Source: Paramacrobiotus metropolitanus
Taxonomy: Eukaryota; Tardigrada; Eutardigrada; Parachela; Macrobiotidae
Assembly (NCBI RefSeq): GCF_019649055.1
Contig: NW_026570330.1
Coordinates: forward strand, 372,001 to 436,000
DNA length: 64,000 nucleotides
Reading direction: 5' to 3'
Shown here: positions 1 through 13,000 of the stretch, one piece after another
How positions within the stretch are numbered: position 1 is the first letter of the stretch
Layout: every line of letters starts with the position of its first letter
Notes under the pieces: model-generated
Seen by the model: the letters and a program-made list of their open reading frames with translations, nothing else
Databases searched by the model: none
What the model was told of the DNA's origin: nothing
Made by a program: the position numbers and the translations under genes

Positions 1-2932
1 TCCGAATTATCCGTAATTATTATTTAAATTTTTAAAAATTTGTTTTGTCTGTGATTATTGCGTGCTCCCCATGCGTGGCGTTATCTAGCAAACAATAAGC
101 AATAAGAGCGGAAGTACAGTACTTATTCTCCGTAAAGCGCTACCACCCTCACCCAAAGATTACCGACGCGCGCGCACGCCATGGTTGCCGCGTCGCATGT
201 GCGCGCATTTATTCAAGTCAAGTGTCGAAAACTGCTAAAACAAATACCAAGTATGTAGTTGTTTTCATCAATTTCTGCAACACAAGCTGTTTATTTTTGT
301 AATTCGCGATGTCAGAAGATGCGATCGAGATTTCCAGCGACGAGGATGCTTCAGCACCTAAGACTAGTTCAGGCAAAAAACGTTTGCATTCCTTTTCGGA
401 AAAAGTGTATAAACGCGAAGATGTAGTATCTGGTTTGGACGGTGGCACCTTGTCGAAGGTGCAGGCCACCGGGGCCAGCAGACGTTCGCAGGTGTGGGAA
501 CATTTTATGGAAATCCATGAAGTTGGATCTGGCGATATTTTACCATACGTATACTGTGTCTCGTGCAAAGAGGTTTTCAAGCACATCTCGCGAAACGGCA
601 CTTCCCATTTATCCAGCCACATCAGGGACTCCTGCAGGCCAGTTGTTGTGAAGAGCCAACCAAAAATCACTTCCTTCGTTCAAAGTGGAAAAGCTCCAGT
701 TGTTTCTGTTACTGCGAAGACAATGGTCACGGAAAGCTGCGTTCGTTTTGTTGCAGAGGTAAGAAACGAAATGGTTCAAAATTTTAATTTAATTTGATTT
801 TGCGCTCTGTACAAACCTAAATTATTTTTAAATTTATTCACAATTAGAATTTTATATTTTATTGATTTCTGCATACTTAACGCCAATTTTATCATAGCCA
901 ATTGATGATACAAATACTGACAAGTTTTCATGTATTTTTTGCAGGACATGCGGTCGTTCGAGTCTGTGAAAGGGAACGGGTTTATTCGACTTATTCAAAC
1001 AGCCATTGACATCGGCGACCAGTACGGAAAGGTTTCTGCAGCCGAACTTTTGCCACATCCAACGACCGTGAGCCGAAATGTAGAGAGCACTGCAAAAAAG
1101 TTGAGAGCAGCCTTATTTCCAAAAATAGCTGAAATTCTGCGCACTGATGGTGGAGCCGTGTCTTTTGATTTTTAGACGGATCCCTGCAACAGCGTGCATT
1201 ATATGGGAATGACAGTTCACTATATCTCCGATTGGAACCTAATGGAGTATGTTGTTTTCGTTTCGTGCTATGATCCGTCGGTCCGAAAGACTGCCATAAA
1301 TGTGAGAAAGTTTTTATCGGAGAAGCTTGCACTACTAGGCCTTAAAAAAAGCGACTGCAGTGAAGTGACGTTCGTCATCGACGCTGGGGCGAACATGGTC
1401 GCTGCACTTAAACTGGCAAACTACCCTACCCTTTCAAGGGTGCTATGCGCTGGACACTTGCTCAATCGGGTATCCAAGAACGCTGTGAAAAATATGCCGG
1501 AAGAGCACCAGATGGTCAACGAAGTTCTGCAAACGTCCAAAGCTCTTGTTCGACACATCAAAGCCACTACCCTGCAGCACATGCTGCCCCGTAAAGTGAA
1601 ACAGGAGGTTGATACACGTTGGAACACTGTGATTGACATGCTGGACTCCTTGCTTTCTGTGTACGACGAGATTCAGGTAAGAAAATGTTTTCTTAACCAC
1701 ACGACAACCCAACTTGCGCAACGATTTATAATTGTAATCTGCTTCATCTAAGTAAGACAACTACGAGCGCTATTTAGTAAAGAATACGACTCGTACTGTA
1801 AGTACTTAAACTTAACAACGATGTCGTGGTTTATAAATACAAATACGTAACAAAACTTTATCATTGACGATTGCGTACTCGTACAGTCGTTTTTCTAATC
1901 ACAGTTTACTGACAATGTCGTATGTCCGCCAGGATGCACTGTGATTGTCTAACGATTGTATAATTTTGCAGGTTTTGTTGGGCGAGCGAAAGGAGGATGA
2001 AATGCTGCCAGAACCGCGTGAATTTTTAGAGCAGTTAGTTGAGCTTTTAAGACCGGTCAAACAAGCGACTGCAGAACTGTCAGCGAGCAAATTTCCCACT
2101 ATGCATTTGGTACTCCCTTGGCGAAAAAAGCTGGAAGGCTTTTATATGGCAGCTGCTAATGATGATGAAGCGCCAGCAATTTCGGCCTTGCGAAAGATGA
2201 TGTTGCGTTACCTACGAGAAAAATTTGTGATCGTGGACATTCATCAGATTGCGGCTTTTCTGAATCCTCGAATGCGCACGTTGAAAATGTTAACCGAAGC
2301 GGAGAAAAGAGCCGTACATGCACGCGTGAAAGCGTTACTGCCTGTGATGGGTTCTGGTTTAAGCAGCTTGCATTCTAAAAAACCGACTACAAGTAGAGCA
2401 AGCACGTTTGCTGATTTCGAAGATGATTTAGTACCTGATCAAGAAGACGACGAAATTGGATTATACTTAAAGACATCCGTGCCACCAAGTTCAGCTGACG
2501 ACGATGAAAGATGGATACTTGAGTTTTGGAAGAACAAAGAGACCGAGCTGCCCAGAATGTCGAAACTGGCCAAACAGATTTTTGCTGTACCGGCGACAAG
2601 TACTGCTTGTGAACGAACGTTTAGTTTAGCTGGGTTCGTTATAGATGACCGTCGTAATAGTCTTAAGCCGGAAAAAGTTGATGATTTACTTTTCTTAAAG
2701 AGTTACTACGCTAATGCGTCGGCTGGTGTTACAGAAGACTTTCCCGAGTTTAGTAAAAAATTTAATAAAGTTTTTCGGAGTGGAGCGGAGTGGATTCGGA
2801 TGGTAGAAAATATTTACGGATCGGAGTGGTCGGAGTAAGATTTTTAAAATTCGGAGTCGGATTGGATTTGGTAAAATATTTATAAGTTCGGATAGGAGTG
2901 GATTAAGTTTTCTACTCCGTTGCAGGGCACTA
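1..2932 (+). mobile_element. hAT-superfamily DNA transposon, 5' end off the window
   Basis: The body is a three-exon hAT transposase gene. The right end (about 2820-2932) is full of short GGAGT/GGATTGG subterminal motifs and finishes in a sequence whose reverse complement begins TAGTGCCCTGCAACGGAGTA, a terminal style I know from hAT elements rich in GGAGT. No matching left end is present: the window opens inside the element, where only TCCGAATTATCCG-like motifs are seen. The target duplication cannot be checked for that reason. Confidence 0.8.
309..2838 (+). pseudogene. hAT transposase (BED finger, RNase H fold, C-terminal dimerisation), one internal stop
   Basis: Three exons keep one frame: 309-758, 945-1676 and 1972-2838 (683 codons), with donors GTAAGAAA at 759 and 1677 and acceptors TTTTTTGCAG and ATTTTGCAG. 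Exon 1 holds a BED-type finger (CVSCKEVF, then HLSSH) near residues 80-110. Exon 2 has the D of TDPCN, VIDAGAN, CAGHLLNRV and DTRWN, the usual hAT catalytic-core landmarks. Exon 3 ends with the dimerisation domain (WILEFWKNKE, ATSTACERTFSLAG, NSLKPEKVDDLLFLK). The frame is intact except for a TAG at 1173-1175, exactly where hAT proteins usually have a Trp before the catalytic TD, so a single TGG-to-TAG change is the likely lesion. The protein would otherwise be full length and close to functional, so the copy is fairly recent. Confidence 0.88.
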
Positions 2933-4185
2933 GTACTACACACTACACAGCTTCGCTACGCGATAATCATAAGTATTATTCTTATTATTATAACATAGGC
3001 GACAACTCAGTCCGGTGCATTCCCGGCTAACCTTGCAAGCCCGTTGACTACCCTACAAACTACGTGTTACCGCCGTATTGTTGTTAACTATAACATCTAC
3101 ACCGCGCAGGCTCCAGTGTCAATGTACAAAAAAATGTACTTGGAAATTAATATAACAACTATTACTTTATTTGTGAAATTACTGGGAATGTGAATATTCT
3201 TAGGTTTATTTTTTTAATTTTTTTATTCCTATTCTTCGGTTTTTTTCCCATTTTTCTACTCTAGTTTTTGCAAGACATAGTTTAATACACTATCTACTCA
3301 CATGCGATGTATGCATGGGTCTTGAGGGGACAGTTAGTGGCGCATTATTCATATTCCCTGTACTACTCCAGACATTTGACTGGGGTATTAGTGTACTGCC
3401 CGGCAGTCGTGACGCGAATCTCCGGGCGGATGACCGGAATAATAATTATAAGGTAAATGTACAGTGCCTTTACTGCGTTACTGACATTCACCGGTACAAA
3501 TGTACTGTACTTACACCATACACCTTGACATACATGTTGCATGTAATGCGAGCCTTACTGTTCACATGATCTGAACAGTCCGCGTCTCAACAAGTGTATT
3601 AATCTGTTACAAGGAAGTTTTTCTTTAATCTGTTATAATAATCTATTAATGTGTCAGAGACCGCACACTCGAGGCGGCAGACACCTCTCGTGGCTTTGCT
3701 CTGTCGCCCGCCCGCACATGGCAACGCCATTCGTGCCGCGCTATCACGCTGCTTACTCAGCGTTCACTTTCTCTCGCTGACCAATCAGCGCATTGCTGCA
3801 CTCTTGGGGGCGTAGCCGACCCAGCGCCTACGGGCGATTCCATGCTTTGTGGCATCAGCTGTTGCATACCTGCAGCACGCTGAATCATTATCACGATTCT
3901 GACGAGCGCGCTTGCAGCTACTTTTTTTCCACAGCTTTTCCCCATCGGGTTTTCTGTTGGTTTTTGTTGTTGCTTTATTGTCATCACAATAAAGGCATAT
4001 TTGCCCCCATTTTCTCCTGCTTCCGTGTCATATCTGACAGATGTGTTATAAGGAAGTTTTTTTAAGAGAAAATTTTTGTACTGGTTTTTTGTTTGAGAGT
4101 TACATAGTTTGTACTCGCATTACGATACTTATTACAGGTACTGTCGAGTGTATAGCAAGCAAAAGGGATGTTGACATGGGATGTG
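2933..4185. other. Intergenic, no gene seen
   Basis: AT-rich tracts are followed by a more GC-rich patch at about 3650-3850 that includes a CCAAT motif at 3781. Open frames here are short and show no domain. A short tandem duplication of a GTTGACATGGGATGT unit occurs at about 4167-4195, at the 5' edge of the retroelement fragment that follows. Confidence 0.5.
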
Positions 4186-4569
4186 TTGACATGGGATGTG
4201 ACATGCGTGTGTACGATGGCTCTTTCCCATATCGCTGGAACATCCACACAAGCCGGCGCAGCAGCGGCTCAGGCCGAACGAAAAAAAACCGAGAAGTACC
4301 AGGACATCACCCATGATTACCTGTTCCGAGCGGTCGGCGTGGAGACAGTGGGGCCACTCGGACCGGAAGCCTCCCGGCTGATTAGCGAAGTGGGCAAGAT
4401 GATTTGGCAGGAAACAGGCGAGAAACGTGCAACGGAGTTTTTGCGCCAGAGGTTCAGCATCGAAATTCAACGTGGAAACGCGGCATCCATCCTGGGAACG
4501 GCACCGGCCTCGGCTAATTTAGATCAAATGTTCTCTGTAATCCGGCCGCATGTTTCTGCTGTTTGTTAA
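4186..4569 (+). pseudogene. 3' end of an RLE-type reverse-transcriptase element
   Basis: The frame opens at DVTCV, which aligns with the DVSCV of the restriction-like endonuclease (RLE) domain in the fuller copy at 28.3-29.8 kb. It then reads GAAAAQAERKKTEKY, VETVGPLGPEA, FLRQRFSIEIQRGNAASILG and stops at 4567. The other copy has the matching blocks GAAAELAEAKK, FETYGPMGDGA and FFRQRISIQIQRGNAMCVMG. This C-terminal block is known to me from non-LTR-type RT proteins with a C-terminal RLE. Everything 5' of the second endonuclease motif is missing, a typical 5' truncation. No stop interrupts the remaining 120 or so codons. Confidence 0.7.
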
Positions 4570-5317
4570 TATTACGATGTGATGTTTCCTTTGTGAATTG
4601 TAATCTTGTCTTTGTATTCGATTAAAAATGCAGATTCGTGAGCAAAAAGGTGAAAGGTAGTTTTAAAAATATTCAGTCCAAAAAACTGGGACTTTTTCTG
4701 GATGACTTTGCTGTGTACATATCTGTAAGGTAAAACGCAGTTTTGGTATGCACAACGACAACGTTATGAATTACCTTATACTGTAAATGAGGCAAAGTGG
4801 TTTTGCGACAGCAGCTACTCTGGTTGAACCAACGACAAATAACGTGGCATTTATATACTGTAATTGCCGTACCGTGTGCGATTTTTAAGTTGTGAATCGT
4901 TGTTACTAAATACTTGCGAAATTCGATCAATAGTTTATTAGTCACAATAACGAACCAATCTGATAACTGATCTTTTTTATTTTACTTCCTCTTTTGCTCT
5001 CCTGGCAGTGATCATTACTAAAATTTGCATTCCACACGTACTGCTAACGATACCACAAAACAACAGTTGTGCTAATCCCTTCAAGAACAAAGGCTAGCCG
5101 ATCGTGTGACATACTCCGATAAGGCTCTAAACACCACTCGTTCGTATAATGCTCTAAAACATCACTCTTTCGTACATTTATTTATTGGCTAAATGACAAC
5201 AGATTAAAATTCAGTCCATCCACCTACAAAAAACTCCAGAAATACACCAACAGCAGCTTCTATTTGCCTTTCAACTTACATTACAGATGCATGTGGTGAG
5301 CCACCCAGTACAGAGTA
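4570..5317. other. Intergenic, nothing recognised
   Basis: AT-rich sequence with no coding signal that I can support. The last 150 bases probably contain the 3' UTR of the minus-strand F-box gene. Confidence 0.4.
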
Positions 5318-7802
5318 CTAGTTGGTTGTCGCGAAGTTATCGCTGTCGGTATAATCGTACAGCATAAAAATGTGGTCCAGAGCCAGAAGGGTCAGTGTGT
5401 TGAAACTATAGACATCCAGATTGCTCAGATCCACCGCCTGCCAGCTTTGAAACGATCCGTCCGGCCGGAACCCGTTGAATCTGCAAAAAGCCCATCCGAA
5501 CAGTATTAGTCTCGTTAATTCCTTTTTTTTATTAAGACGAGGGGTACCCAACATATGGTCCCCATGCGCTAATTTTTTGTGTGCACTCGGTGGCTAATGT
5601 ACAGTCACTTTAACTATTGCCGTGTGCCACCAGATGTTGTGCTACCATCTGACAATTTTTTTATGAAGTTTTATACGGTCATTAACAAAATAATGAGGAA
5701 ATTAGTTTTCAACTTCGACCCCGGTAAAAATATTCACTATTCAACCAGTTAAGAAGACATCATGCAGTATAACAAATTAGGGTATGCAGTGTCGTTAGTT
5801 ATGAGATTATGGGTTTGGTAACTCACAACTGGATTATCTCCCGAATCTCCGTCCACTGATGGGGGTATTTTAAAACCCGCAGCATTCGCTTATGGATAGC
5901 TGTCACTCGCGCATAAATATCGGGGTCCACAGAACAGTTGTTATTGACAGCCAGAAAAAGCGATCGTAATAACTGCGATGGAGAATCGCTGCAGCGCAGA
6001 ACACACCGATCCAACGTAACATCGCGCCGGAGACGATCGTTTGCAGTATAGTAATGCTCAACACCCAGTTGGCAAAGCAGATTGGTCGAAATCGTGCCTC
6101 GCAGGTAATGGAATTTGTGGATAACATTTTCTAGAATGCAGTCAACGAGGATCAACTGCCGGCACACCGGAATGAATCGCAGCACTTCGTGGTAAATGTA
6201 TCGATAGGTCGGCTCCGGTAGCTCAGTCTCCGCGGCGTACACGCGCAGCTGCCCGTGGCGGTTTTTAATAATCAGCGCATCCAGCACGACACACTTGAGC
6301 CCTAGCAGATGCAAAAGCAGCGTCTCCCATGTTTTGTCGGGACTGTTGTTGTAGAAATCGCGGGATTTGCTGATGTAGGTGATGGTACGCGTTCGACTGG
6401 TAATGGCTGCTTCCAGAGAGACCAATACTCTGTAGTGATGGTCGTCATGTTTCTTGCCGTAGAGATGGTCGTCATCATCGAGTCGGAAAGTCTTAGCATC
6501 AAATACGAGATGCCGGTTGGTTTCCGGATCAGCTAGCATGATGCGCCATAAGGCACAAACGCTAAAAGCAGAGAAGTACTGAACTGCAGACAGAATACTT
6601 AGTTTGCTTTAGCAATTACGATATGCATTTTTTAAGGATTTAAAATTTTACAATATAGATTGGACGAACTGGACACCAGAGACACCGTATTCTCGGCGTT
6701 GTTCCATGAGAAAACTTTTCGCAATTGATTACGCGATAACTGTTATTATTCTTTTATACGTACAAGCTTGTGCATGGAATTAACAAAAACGTATCAAGTT
6801 ACCTTTTCGCATTAAACTGTGATAGCAGATCTAAACGGAAAAGAACATTCTTCACGAGGTGAAGTGGGATATGGCGTAACTGGTAAGTGTCCGCTAGAAT
6901 AGAAATTACATATCGTTAAAACATTTACATTTTTGTCGTTTTTTCGTGGTCGAAAAGACTAAGTAAACTGTGTTATTGAACGTCGCAGTACCTGCATCAA
7001 CTTTAGGTGGTAGTAACCTAACGGCCAACTGGACACTCTTTGCTGCCGGGCGATTCTCCGGACCAACGCAATATTTCCAGTATTTTTCAGTGCAACTGCG
7101 GTACAAGGCTTCCTCATTGCAGCGCAGTGACTGGCCCGGTACCTCACTATGTAGTTCGTAGAAGATAAAAGTGACGCTCTTCTCCTCGGCCCGTACATAC
7201 ATTCGCCGCTCACCGTAAGGCAGCAGAGCGGTCTGGCTATTACGACGGGGAAAAGCATCTTGAACACACGACACCAGACACTGTAAATTACTCTGGATCA
7301 GGTAGGCTTTGTCAAAAGGAACGACTTTTTTGGTCCACACCAGACCGCTGCGTCGGCCGTAAAACGGCTCGTCGTCCGCTGCCGGCAGTCGCGCCAGGAC
7401 CTGGAAGCTACGGACAATGTGGCAGCGAAGCATCCCAGTTTCGTCACGCTCGTCCAGTGTAATGCAGTTCATCCAGCTACGAATCGCTCGGCCGGCACGA
7501 ATCACGAATGGGCCATGGTCATCGGCACGGAGAGCAATCTGTGCCGGCACAATATCACCGGACGATGCACCCGGCGATTGGTGGTGGGTGAGGGGCTCGT
7601 ATGTCCAGACGTGGCGAGAGTCGATCCAACCAGGAGGAACGATCGTCGACATGAAGTCGATGAAGAACTGGTCTCCTTCGATGTCGGTTATTCGTCCCAG
7701 CCACCACACTCCCATCTCTCGCTGGACAATCACAAAGTTCCGCAAAGACCACTCCCGAGGGGTTGGCGTGGGTCGAACCCGTTTCGTTTGTGCCACATCC
7801 AT
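5318..7802 (-). CDS. F-box-containing protein of a probable tardigrade-expanded family
   Basis: Four exons join in phase: 7802-6992, 6893-6803, 6561-5827 and 5480-5318 (1800 nt, 599 aa). The ATG at 7802 has AAA before it and G after it, a good eukaryotic context; an upstream ATG at 7880 has none. Donors are CAG/GTACTG, AAG/GTAACT and GTT/GTGAGT; acceptors are TATTCTAG, GCTTTTAG and TTTTTGCAG. Residues about 25-75 carry a Tudor-like aromatic strand pattern (WWLGRITDIEGDQFFIDF). The short second exon and the start of the third build an F-box: IPLHLVKNVLFRLDLLSQF, then VCALWRIML (about residues 278-312). The last exon ends with NGFRPDGSFQSW and LSNLDVYSFNTLTLLALD. The F-box suggests a substrate adaptor of an SCF ubiquitin ligase; the substrate is unknown. 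The family link to tardigrades is recollection only. No stop or frameshift interrupts it. Confidence 0.82.
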
Positions 7803-8364
7803 TTTCGATAAGCAACGTTTTCCAAATTTTACACGTACTTCTACTATACACATAGAAACGGAATGTCGCACTTGGCACAAGAAGACCCGTCTCTAAACCA
7901 ATAGTTACAGTACATCGATACACGCGATAACACGGTGTTCACTAACAAGCGAATATTTGCTCACCTGATATAAATCAAAATAATAATCACATGGAACAAA
8001 TAAAAATTAAATAAGAGCATTGACCTTCCTGCCGTAATTGCAAGCAGGGATACTTTAGCGCCAACCGTCCCCCAGAGTGACAGCAATAACATCATGTACG
8101 TGTCGCATTTCAGAGAGAAAAATGGAGAGGTCACGGCCACAGTTTCCCCATGACAAGAAAATTCCTCTATAACCCTTTTTGGACACCACCACGCTACCCT
8201 TCTTTCAATATAGCGCCTGCTTTTAGCTTGGTAAAAGGCAGGCCAGGAGAACAAAAGCATGCCTACATCATACTTTTGTTAATAAGTAGTAAACCGTCGC
8301 GATCATAATGCTGAAGGAGGCTGTGCCCCAGGACATCTTAATAGTTTCAACCGAAAGGCTCGAG
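7803..8364. other. Intergenic, upstream of the F-box gene
   Basis: This is the 5' flank of the minus-strand F-box gene. I see no TATA box that I would defend and no conserved coding sequence. Confidence 0.4.
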
Positions 8365-8838
8365 TTAAGTGTAAGAAGTCAGTGCGTTGCTGAAAGGGCG
8401 AGAGAAGTTCGTGATGGGACGAGGGACAGCTGACCCAGATTTTGCTGCTGCGCTAACTGCCTGCACTCTGAGTGGTTTTGAAAGTTGCTGAGCAATTCGC
8501 CCTGCGTCCAGTTCTTCTCGGAAAAGTTGGTCAAGTAGAGGCTTTGCTTCAGAAATTAATGCTCTGCAATAATTACAACATTCAAACGGAGAGACTGCGC
8601 TTAAATCAACAACAATATGAAAACTGGCAGAAATGCTGTTTAACGAAAATTCTGCATCTGGGTCATCGAAAACGTCATTCTGCCAAACGGGAAAATATCT
8701 CGTCAGACTGCATCGCCAAGAAAGGTCATCATCATTCATCATAACATAAATATAAACTTTTCCAAAAAGACCGTCATTATGAAAATTAACAAAGACATTT
8801 TCAAAGGACGCATCAAGCCCGCTTCCCGTGAAATGCAC
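8365..8838 (-). CDS. Hypothetical protein, 157 aa
   Basis: An uninterrupted 157-codon frame begins at an ATG at 8838. The composition is protein-like: an acidic mid-section (NDVFDDPDAEF), a CCNYC cluster and an amphipathic helical stretch (LLDQLFREELDAGRIAQQL). I recognise no domain. It lies between two minus-strand host genes on the same strand and may be a small gene or one exon of a larger one. The next 180 bases upstream stay open in one frame but show no splice site that I can defend. Confidence 0.35.
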   Translation of the reverse strand: MHFTGSGLDASFENVFVNFHNDGLFGKVYIYVMMNDDDLSWRCSLTRYFPVWQNDVFDDPDAEFSLNSISASFHIVVDLSAVSPFECCNYCRALISEAKPLLDQLFREELDAGRIAQQLSKPLRVQAVSAAAKSGSAVPRPITNFSRPFSNALTSYT

Positions 8839-9685
8839 ACTGTACTGCTGCTGCGGTTGCGAAATGCCCGCCCCGATTGGTTAAACCGGCGGTATGCTCC
8901 CTGCCTGCCCATGCATTCGCATGAGCAGCATGTGCATGTCCATGCATTTACTTGTACAAGCAATGCACACGCTATGGGTACTGGCTTCCCGTACACAAAC
9001 TCTGGTATAACTTGGTGGCTATAGCACTCGCACAGTTTTACATTATTTTAGCATTGTTGTGTCCTAAAAATAGTGCTTTAGTTTGTAAATTACAAGGTTG
9101 ATAGACGTGAAAACTACCGCCGCAATGATCCACTGGATACGGCTTTATCCTTGTGGCGCGTTGACAGAATCTTGAATCCTGTGCCTGATATAATGCGCCG
9201 CCGAACAGTTTCTTGCACTTGATTGTTGTTACAGTCGATTGTTTGCTTGATTTTCTTTATTAAATCTCTACGTGCATGCTCCTAGTGCGAAATCAAATCT
9301 ACGTCCCACGGCAGTCTGTGGAGGGACGAAAGGCAATACAGTAATATCTAAGGCTGATGTATTGTCTATCCTTCGAAGTACTGAAATTTTTTCCTTTTGG
9401 ATGTTGATAATGCTGCATGGCCGTGCGAAAATAAAGTTACGGAACTTTGACCCTGATGCCATTATACCACTTTGAGTGAATCATTCTTCATTGGCGAGAA
9501 CGGTTGAATAGTTGATATCATCGAATAGTTTAGTATTCATTGTATTGCGAGTATATATTGCTGCAGTTGCACAGATTTGCATGAGAAGAGACAACACTAA
9601 AATTAATATAAATAATGAAAATTAAACGTTAATAAGTACTGCAATACGTTAACTCTCATGTGTTTAACGCAGCACAAAAACTGAA
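8839..9685. other. Intergenic, nothing recognised
   Basis: A run of alternating TGCATG and CATGCA motifs lies at 8910-8960. No coding signal is convincing. Confidence 0.4.
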
Positions 9686-9957
9686 TACCGTAATTTTCGA
9701 ATTATAAGCTCACCCCGAAACAGAAGCTCCCCCCGTAATTAGAGCCCACCCTTAAGGTCATTTGAAAGTTACAAGCTCCCCTCGAAATACAAGCCCATGG
9801 GCTTAATTAAATGCTATATGGCCCATATTTGCCAAAAAAGCTGGTTTGAAAATTGAAGCCCCCTCCGAAATACAAGCCCATGCCCGTAATTGGAGCCTAC
9901 CCCGTGAGGCGTTTGAAATATTTGTAACCCTGGGGCTCTAATTCGGTAATTACTGTA
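9686..9957. mobile_element. Small TIR element (MITE) with internal subrepeats
   Basis: The left end reads TACCGTAATTTTCGAATTAT and the right end, reverse-complemented, reads TACAGTAATTACCGAATTAG, so the ends are imperfect terminal inverted repeats beginning with TA. Inside, a unit like CGAAATACAAGCCCATG recurs at about 9785 and 9865, with several CACCCCGAAA/CCCCCCGTAATT variants. The TA ends fit a Tc1/mariner-type insertion, but no transposase is present and the superfamily is an inference. Confidence 0.6.
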
Positions 9958-10000
9958 GATATGAAATACGCTATATTCTAATAATCTGCTGCTCATAGCC

Positions 10001-13000
10001 TCAAGCTACGTTCCAGTCATCTCGAGTCCAGTTAGTTGGCAGAACAAATGGCGGTCCAGGCAGTCCTCTCGCATCACCCAGATAATCCGTCGCGTAGACC
10101 TGACAGCGTTTGTAGCCGCACGGGGTCGCTGCCCAGGCGTAACGAAGGAAACTGGCTGCAACGCCGCCACACGGTGTGTTCACAATAACGACGTTTCCCG
10201 CTAACCGATCCGGCTGACTGGTGGTGTTGCGCCACACCCGGCAGTCCTTCCAGCTGTCCCCAGGCAGTGCTAGGGGATCGCAGCATACCTGTGAAAAGAA
10301 AATGAATTTATGACCATCATCGACCCGAGCAGAGCGAAGGTCCTGTATATTCAAGGCCAATGCCTTCATTGATGTCTGTCCGTTACGGAAACCCGTTACG
10401 GAAGGTCGTGACAGTAGTAGCGCTATGACGTGAGGCTGTTGCCCGTTATGGCTATGGAGACTTGTGTAGCCACCGCAGCGAAAACTTTGTTTAAGCCTCG
10501 CTCCGGTCTGTCAATGCACGCCAACGTGCATTTTTCTAGTACATAAGTTATGTAGGCAGAAATCCCAGTTACTAGAACACGCACCTCAAAATTATTGGGA
10601 ACGTCAGGAACAAAGTTACTCTTTGCGTCATATTCGATGTGCACGGAAACGTTATCCTGACTCAATTGCACACGCTGCGGGAAGGGCCCTTGAAAGGGAA
10701 TGTGTCGGTAGTACACGACGGACACAATGCCGGCCAGCAAGCGCTGCGCGATCTCTTCTTTGTAGCGCGGCAGCTCCCTGTACGAACACGACGGGCTTTA
10801 TAAACTTGCTGCGACCGTATTAAAAGTCACGCAAGTATTAAAGTTTAAGTTACGTGTGACCTAGCGAGTTACGTTTAACAACATCAGTGCCGCGCTCATG
10901 AATATCAAGGAGTACAGTTATCTTACGAGCCAAACGGCGATTCCGGGTCCGGCAGATCCATGGCCGTCGCCATGAAGACGCGCAACAGCGCTGTGTTCGG
11001 CACCTGCCCGAAACCCGCTGTCTGTTCCCAGCGCAACCGGGCGGTGGCTCCCGGTATGGTGTCCGCATTCCTCGTACCCAGCTGCACGATACCGAAGGGC
11101 AACGCGATATCGTGGTAAAAATGCTCCCTCCATCCATCCAGCATGGATTGGAATAAACAGCCATACGTGTCGGGATGGATGGCGGCATCTGCCTCGCCCT
11201 GATACCAGATGACACTGGTTAACCGCAATTTCTTCAGCGGGGCAATCATCGCATTCCACAGCATGGAATCGTTTGCCGGCTGAGGAACAGTTCCGGGGCA
11301 CTGTCCGATACTGTCCGGAGGTGTCCAGCTGCGTATTGTAGAATCAGCCTCTTCGTAGGCGCCAATCAAGCCAATCGAAGCTTTCTCGTCTACTCAAAAA
11401 AATCAATATATATAGCACATAAAATGCACAAAATAGCCAGAGATTTATTTGTGTGTGGAGGTAGGATGTACCGAATCTTGTGCGAAGATCTTCGTACACG
11501 CGCCGGCCCGTCGCCCAACATAGTGCCGAAAAGTCCCTCAGTGAATCTGGACTAGCGACTGTCCAGTTCTGAAGGATGCGCGGTTCCTGCCACTCGGTGG
11601 AGGACGACGCCGGGGCGATGCGCAGCAAACGGATGCGAGAAAATTGTGAGGAAAAATCCAGTTCTTCCGAACCGTTGAACATCTAAAGCGATAATTATAT
11701 ACCATTATTAGTTTGCAAAACCATTTTGTTTGCTGTTGTTGTGTTACTGAGAAAATGCACCGATCTGCGTACTGTGAGACCGGGGCGCAGCGCGGCTGCC
11801 GATGACTTCGGCCGCAATACATTTCGGCCGGCGCTCGAATCTAGGGTGAAGGGTTAAACTTTTCTGTTATGCCTTCTGTTTAGTGCTGCCATGGTTCTAC
11901 TAATAAGTAATAGCTATACTGTCTGCAACCAGAACATCACAGTCGAGAGGTTAAAAGAGAACTACTTCTATTTTAAAGAATCTGACGAGCGACGCCGAAT
12001 TTTGACGAAATAAATTTACGTACTTTTGATATCGAGTATTTGATATTCGTATGGTTAAACAATATTTTACACTGGAGGCACGGACACAATGGCGGAGATG
12101 ACGATGTGCTCGTACCTTTTCTCAGCTTGATTTTTTACTTTTTCAGTTTACTCTAAATCGTCCAACTATACTTGTTTTACCTATACGCGAACGTAGGGCG
12201 AACAAGTACTTTTCATAATCTTTTATACGAACGTTCTTTTCACGATGCAGCGAGAGAAGTGTGCGAGTGCGACAAAACTGAAGCGGAAATATATGTTTTA
12301 CGTGTACAAATTTCGTCCTAATTCTTAGCGGGATGGCTGACCTTTTCCAACGGAAACGCCATGTTGGTCCCACCGCCGCATAAAAACACTTCTCCAAAAT
12401 AAACGTCGCGGAGTCTGATATGACCAGTGCAATTCCCTTGCTCTGTTTGATATACATCGATCTGAAATGGTCCACCCGGTATATGAATCCAGAAGTTTGT
12501 TTTCCATATGCCTGCATCTAAATAAATTAGACACACGTTATTAGATTAGACACAAGTCTGCTGTTATGAAAGACGGAAATCGGCGAATCTTCTCGGCGTA
12601 CTGTTATCACTAAAGTTTATCATGTGTATACCAAAATTGATTGGTCTGAAAAACTACTCTCACCTGACCCGTTTGTTCGTTATAATGTACGATTGTTATT
12701 CGTTTACTGTGGGTAAGAAATGAATCGAGGGGATGGGATGCATAACGCACTTGAACTCACCATTAACGTCGACAGAAACTGATTCGCCATAAAGTACAAC
12801 CTGTGCTTTTGCTCCCGGCTTTCCGTAGCCCCATAACACCGAGCTAGGCTCATCAAACAACATCACCATTCCATCCTGGAAATAGCTAGCGAGTCGAAAA
12901 GTGAATGTAGTCTGAGCGTCGTTTCTCAAAAGAACCCCCCTGACCGAATCCACAGACAACAAAATTGCCCAACATAAAATGAACATCTTAGAATCACTGA

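Noticed and set aside
3757-4316. Several overlapping open frames of 60-110 codons on both strands.
   Set aside because: No domain, no consistent strand and low-complexity composition. Only the RLE tail from 4186 is supported.
10850-10930. A frame reading DIHERGTDVVKRNSLG just after exon 4 of the esterase-like gene looked like the family's IHPRDK block, implying a frameshift.
   Set aside because: Splicing exon 4 (ending 10927) to exon 5 (starting 10777) keeps phase and gives SELPRYK at the right spacing and length, so the similarity of the intron frame is chance.
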